Origin: Eumeta japonica
Lineage: Eukaryota > Arthropoda > Insecta > Lepidoptera > Psychidae
Reading direction: 5' to 3'
Length of the DNA stretch: 64,000 nt
Assembly (NCBI GenBank): GCA_005406025.1
Contig: BGZK01000011.1
Coordinates: forward strand, 682,001 to 746,000
The notes beneath the pieces are model-generated. The model was given only the letters and a program-made list of their open reading frames with translations, had not been told where the DNA came from and ran no database searches. Both the position numbers and the translations under genes were made by a program. The stretch's first letter is position 1; every line of letters starts with the position of its first letter. Positions 61,190 to 64,000 of this stretch are shown here, piece after piece.

Positions 61190-61810
61190 TTATGAAAAAA
61201 AAAAACTAGCATTTTGCTCCGGTTTCATAGGCGTATTTGTATTACTAAATCGAATTAATGAACCGATTCGAAAAATTCTTTCACTAATTAATAGATATTT
61301 GCAGTATTGTTGAATAAATTAGACTGTTAACATTTATCCCCGACTTTATACATGAATTTGTATTCCTAAGACAATTTCAATAATCCTTTAACTCGTAGAC
61401 AGCTACTTAACCCCGAGTAATATAGCTTATATATTATTTACATATTAGCATTCGCCACCAGTTTCATCCAAATCGGAACTAGAATTGGTACGGGAAATGG
61501 AATCAAAAGTGGAACGGCGAGCGAAATTGAGAAAAGGACCAGAATCTGAATCGAAAGCGGGATCGAGACCGAAATTGAGAACGGGAGTGAAGTCGAAAAG
61601 GAGGGTAAGGACGGGATCAAAATCAAAATTGTGATTGGGATGTTTCGTGTTTCGTGTATTATACCTACTAGGGTTTGTCCCCGATTTCGACCATTAATTT
61701 GTATTACTCAACCGAACTACTACATCTATTCTGAAAATTCATCCACTCATAAAAAGCTATACTATTCTCAAATAATATCGCGTATATTTTATTTTAAAAC
61801 TAACAATTTT
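61190..61810 (+). repeat. Composite interspersed repeat with hexamer array
   Basis: Module with aactagcattttgctccg and attaatgaaccgattcg (61195-61440), then a purine-rich GAnATC array (61440-61640), then a second diverged module copy (61665-61810, gtattactcaaccgaactac). Same order as 30370-31020. Confidence 0.65.
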
Positions 61811-62254
61811 CCCGGCTTCGTACAAATCGGAACCGTGATCTTTTTAGTCGGCAAATCAGTGTACCATGTTAAGTCTACATGTTACAAATCACTATCATAA
61901 GCTTATTGTTTTTCTAGAATAATTATTTATAAAAGGATGTACTATGGTTGGGCAATCGGTAGCTATTAAAATTTACCTTTTAATAGATATATTAGGACAT
62001 TTAAAAACGCCCTAGACTATCGATTACCTTATTTTATGTTATCAATTACAATGTTAAAAATTTAGTTATACAATAGTGTGATAGAACACGATGATGAAGA
62101 CAACCTTTTACTTAGCTACCTCATATTTAAAAAATCATTTTTTCTGAGATAAAGATCTTCACCCTTTTTACATATTAGATTTGAGCAATTTTAATTTTAA
62201 ACGTTCAATACCTTCGATTTTTCCAAAAAATGCGATGCCTTAATAATCACCGCA

Positions 62255-62289
62255 GATATTCCTGCGTTGATTATTAACGCAGGAATATC
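62255..62289. repeat. Perfect inverted repeat, 14-bp arms, 7-nt spacer
   Basis: gatattcctgcgtt at 62255-62268 and its reverse complement at 62276-62289. Confidence 0.85.
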
Positions 62290-63349
62290 GACTAATAAAT
62301 TTTTACAGGATTCTAAAGTTTGAATTAAACTCATCACTAATCGCTGCTGCTAATTGTATTTTTATGCCCATAAAAATAATATTAATCAAATTTATCAATT
62401 TAAATTATGTACAAAAAAATACATTATATTTTGATTATAGTCGATCGAAATTAATAATAAGACCTTAGTATAAATTCGACATACGTTCTAAAAGTACCAT
62501 ACAAATAAATTGAAAGTATCTTTTATGTTAGTATAATTTTCAATTACGATTTGAAACTATTATCATTGATAAAAATGCACTAAACATCGTAGTTTACCGT
62601 TGTTTTAGTTTTGCAGACTGTAGCACACTACACCATCCATGCCATTCTGCATTCGCCATACTACACTATCATAACAAAACGTGATGCCTTTTAAACCACC
62701 TCTCTTCGTAGTCTGTATTCCGTCTCTAGTCGTATTTATTCATTCACCCAATCCACTTCACTTATCATTTCTTTCGTTCATTTTACACGTTCATACTCGA
62801 ATTCGCCACAAGCGGTAATACATTATGATGTATTGGTATATGTACCGATATTGCATATCGATTGAACGCGTGAAATTAGCATAGAATGCTTCACTAATTT
62901 ATACCTATTTATCTTTTCCTAAACATCACCAGACCCAGATTACCATCTATCTATAACCTATTTATTGAGACAATTCCGATAAGCCCAAACACAATACTTC
63001 TGCCGTACATTGGTAAGAGGAATTGGGTATTTTACAAATGTCAGGTGAGCATTAATTCAAAGTTACTATGTTTTTTTCTAATATTCTTGAAATAGCAGAT
63101 AACCAATTTCAATTCAATCAGACGTGTGGAGTAGGGTGCTTTTTTTTGAACTATTTTTTTTTCGGTCCTGGTGAAATTTTGTTGGAAGTACCGTAAAAAA
63201 AATTCCCTGAAAGTTTGAGCCCTTAATATTAATATTAGGTACTAGATCAAGGCGTGTAAAGATTTCCCATTTAAAATACACGTAAAACTTGATTTTTTTC
63301 TTTTAAATTAAAATTTAAAAGAAAAAATAAAATTAAAATTTAAAATTTA

Positions 63350-63407
63350 ATAATCCCATTAAATGCCTCTGAGTTATAAATAACTCAGAGGCATTTAATG
63401 GGATTAT
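63350..63407. repeat. Perfect inverted repeat, 28-bp arms, 2-nt spacer
   Basis: Arms 63350-63377 and 63380-63407 are exact reverse complements separated by aa. Same geometry as 1843-1900 but unrelated sequence. Confidence 0.95.
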
Positions 63408-63590
63408 CTCGCCCAAAGACAGTACTTCTTCAGAATTGGACGCTCTACAAAAGTCTCTATTACAGCAAAGTCATAACTTCCACCTACGGGGTAGTACAGG
63501 CCCCTAAAACTAATTTTTCCATAAAATTCGCGTTTTTTTGGATTCGTCTCGTAAACAACACTAGCTATAGAAAAATTGTAAATGACAAAC

Positions 63591-63615
63591 TTGTAGGAAA
63601 TTTAATTTCCTACAA
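63591..63615. repeat. Perfect palindrome, 12-bp arms, 1-nt centre
   Basis: ttgtaggaaatt, t, then its reverse complement. Confidence 0.85.
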
Positions 63616-63787
63616 AAAATCTTTGGCACCAAATCGTTAATATTAATACTTTTTGAGATACAGAGATTTTAAGTTAAAGTGGTATGGAATTCTTAAATTA
63701 AATTGTTAAATAAATTAATTTCACTATAAATTGTCATTTAAATCACCGATTATTTATATTTCACATTACAAACGATTGATTTTTCAG

Positions 63788-64000
63788 TGCCTTACAACCT
63801 AATTTCTTCATTTGCTGACAACAACATCAGTGACTTTGTGACTCCAAATTCAACGTTCATTTATAAACAGTTTGACCTTTCTTATGAATTTATAAATACT
63901 GAACAACATACATGGCAATCAAATCCTGATTACCAAAAATGTCTTGACACATTTAAAAACTTAAAAGTGGTAAATGATATTGCTGAACGAGGAGTCACCC
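63788..64000 (+). CDS. Open reading frame running off the window, transposon-like
   Basis: After a good acceptor (gatttttcag ending at 63787) a plus-strand frame stays open for 70 codons to the window edge (codons start at 63790). It reads PYNLISSFADNNISDFVTPN and near the edge LKVVNDIAERGV. I recall a VVND(x)AERGV motif from repetitive arthropod transposon-type proteins, but cannot name the family. It could also be an exon of a host gene on the opposite strand to the receptor kinase. Confidence 0.4.

Noticed and set aside
63398..63640. 80-codon plus-strand frame before the right-end open frame
   Set aside because: Its start lies inside the 28-bp hairpin and it contains another palindrome near its end; no motif or splice support.
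1..64000. CRISPR arrays, bacterial-type operons or intact tRNA/rRNA genes
   Set aside because: None seen. The tandem repeats have no regular spacers, and the single A-box match at 55132 does not form a complete tRNA.

Overview
The window looks like lepidopteran (moth or butterfly) nuclear DNA. It is AT-rich and intron-rich. It is crowded with decayed transposons of types common in Lepidoptera: Jockey- and RTE-type LINEs, a mariner, short tRNA-like and 'ggggctcccatacaacaaacgtg' interspersed repeats, and degenerate GAnATC hexamer arrays. Species cannot be told from sequence alone.

Left half (about 5-25 kb, plus strand): a tandem family of small secreted peptides. There are three complete three-exon genes, at 5119-8408, 18606-20340 and 23756-24749. 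A fourth locus, at 13924-14135, shows only exons 2 and 3. Exon 1 encodes a signal peptide and a Thr/Pro/Ala/Lys-rich linker. Exon 2 is always exactly 22 codons and ends Lys-Asp. A short final exon completes a roughly 40-residue amphipathic C-terminal domain. All introns are phase 0, and the second intron is always under 100 nt. I do not recognise the family and treat it as the best candidate for something undescribed here. Transposon remnants (an RTE LINE, a mariner, minisatellites) lie in and between these genes.

Middle (about 25-35 kb): no convincing complete gene, only interspersed repeats, a LINE 3' end, an inverted-orientation copy of the 10.5 kb minisatellite, and one CDS-like stretch of unknown status.

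Right half (35.5-60.3 kb, minus strand): one large receptor tyrosine kinase gene of the VEGFR/PDGFR (insect Pvr) class. I assembled 18 phase-compatible exons giving 1085 codons plus a stop. They encode Ig-like domains 3 (second half) to 7, one membrane helix, a split kinase domain with a short kinase insert, and a tail with four YxxM motifs. The signal peptide and Ig domains 1-2 are not found and probably lie beyond the right edge. Its introns hold several non-autonomous DNA elements, a TIR-bounded element carrying a retroviral-type integrase C-terminus, and LINE fragments. The last 200 bases hold the start of an open reading frame of transposon-like character.

Across the window there are at least twelve perfect or near-perfect short inverted repeats (arms 12-28 bp, spacers 1-30 nt). 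Most do not belong to any recognised element.
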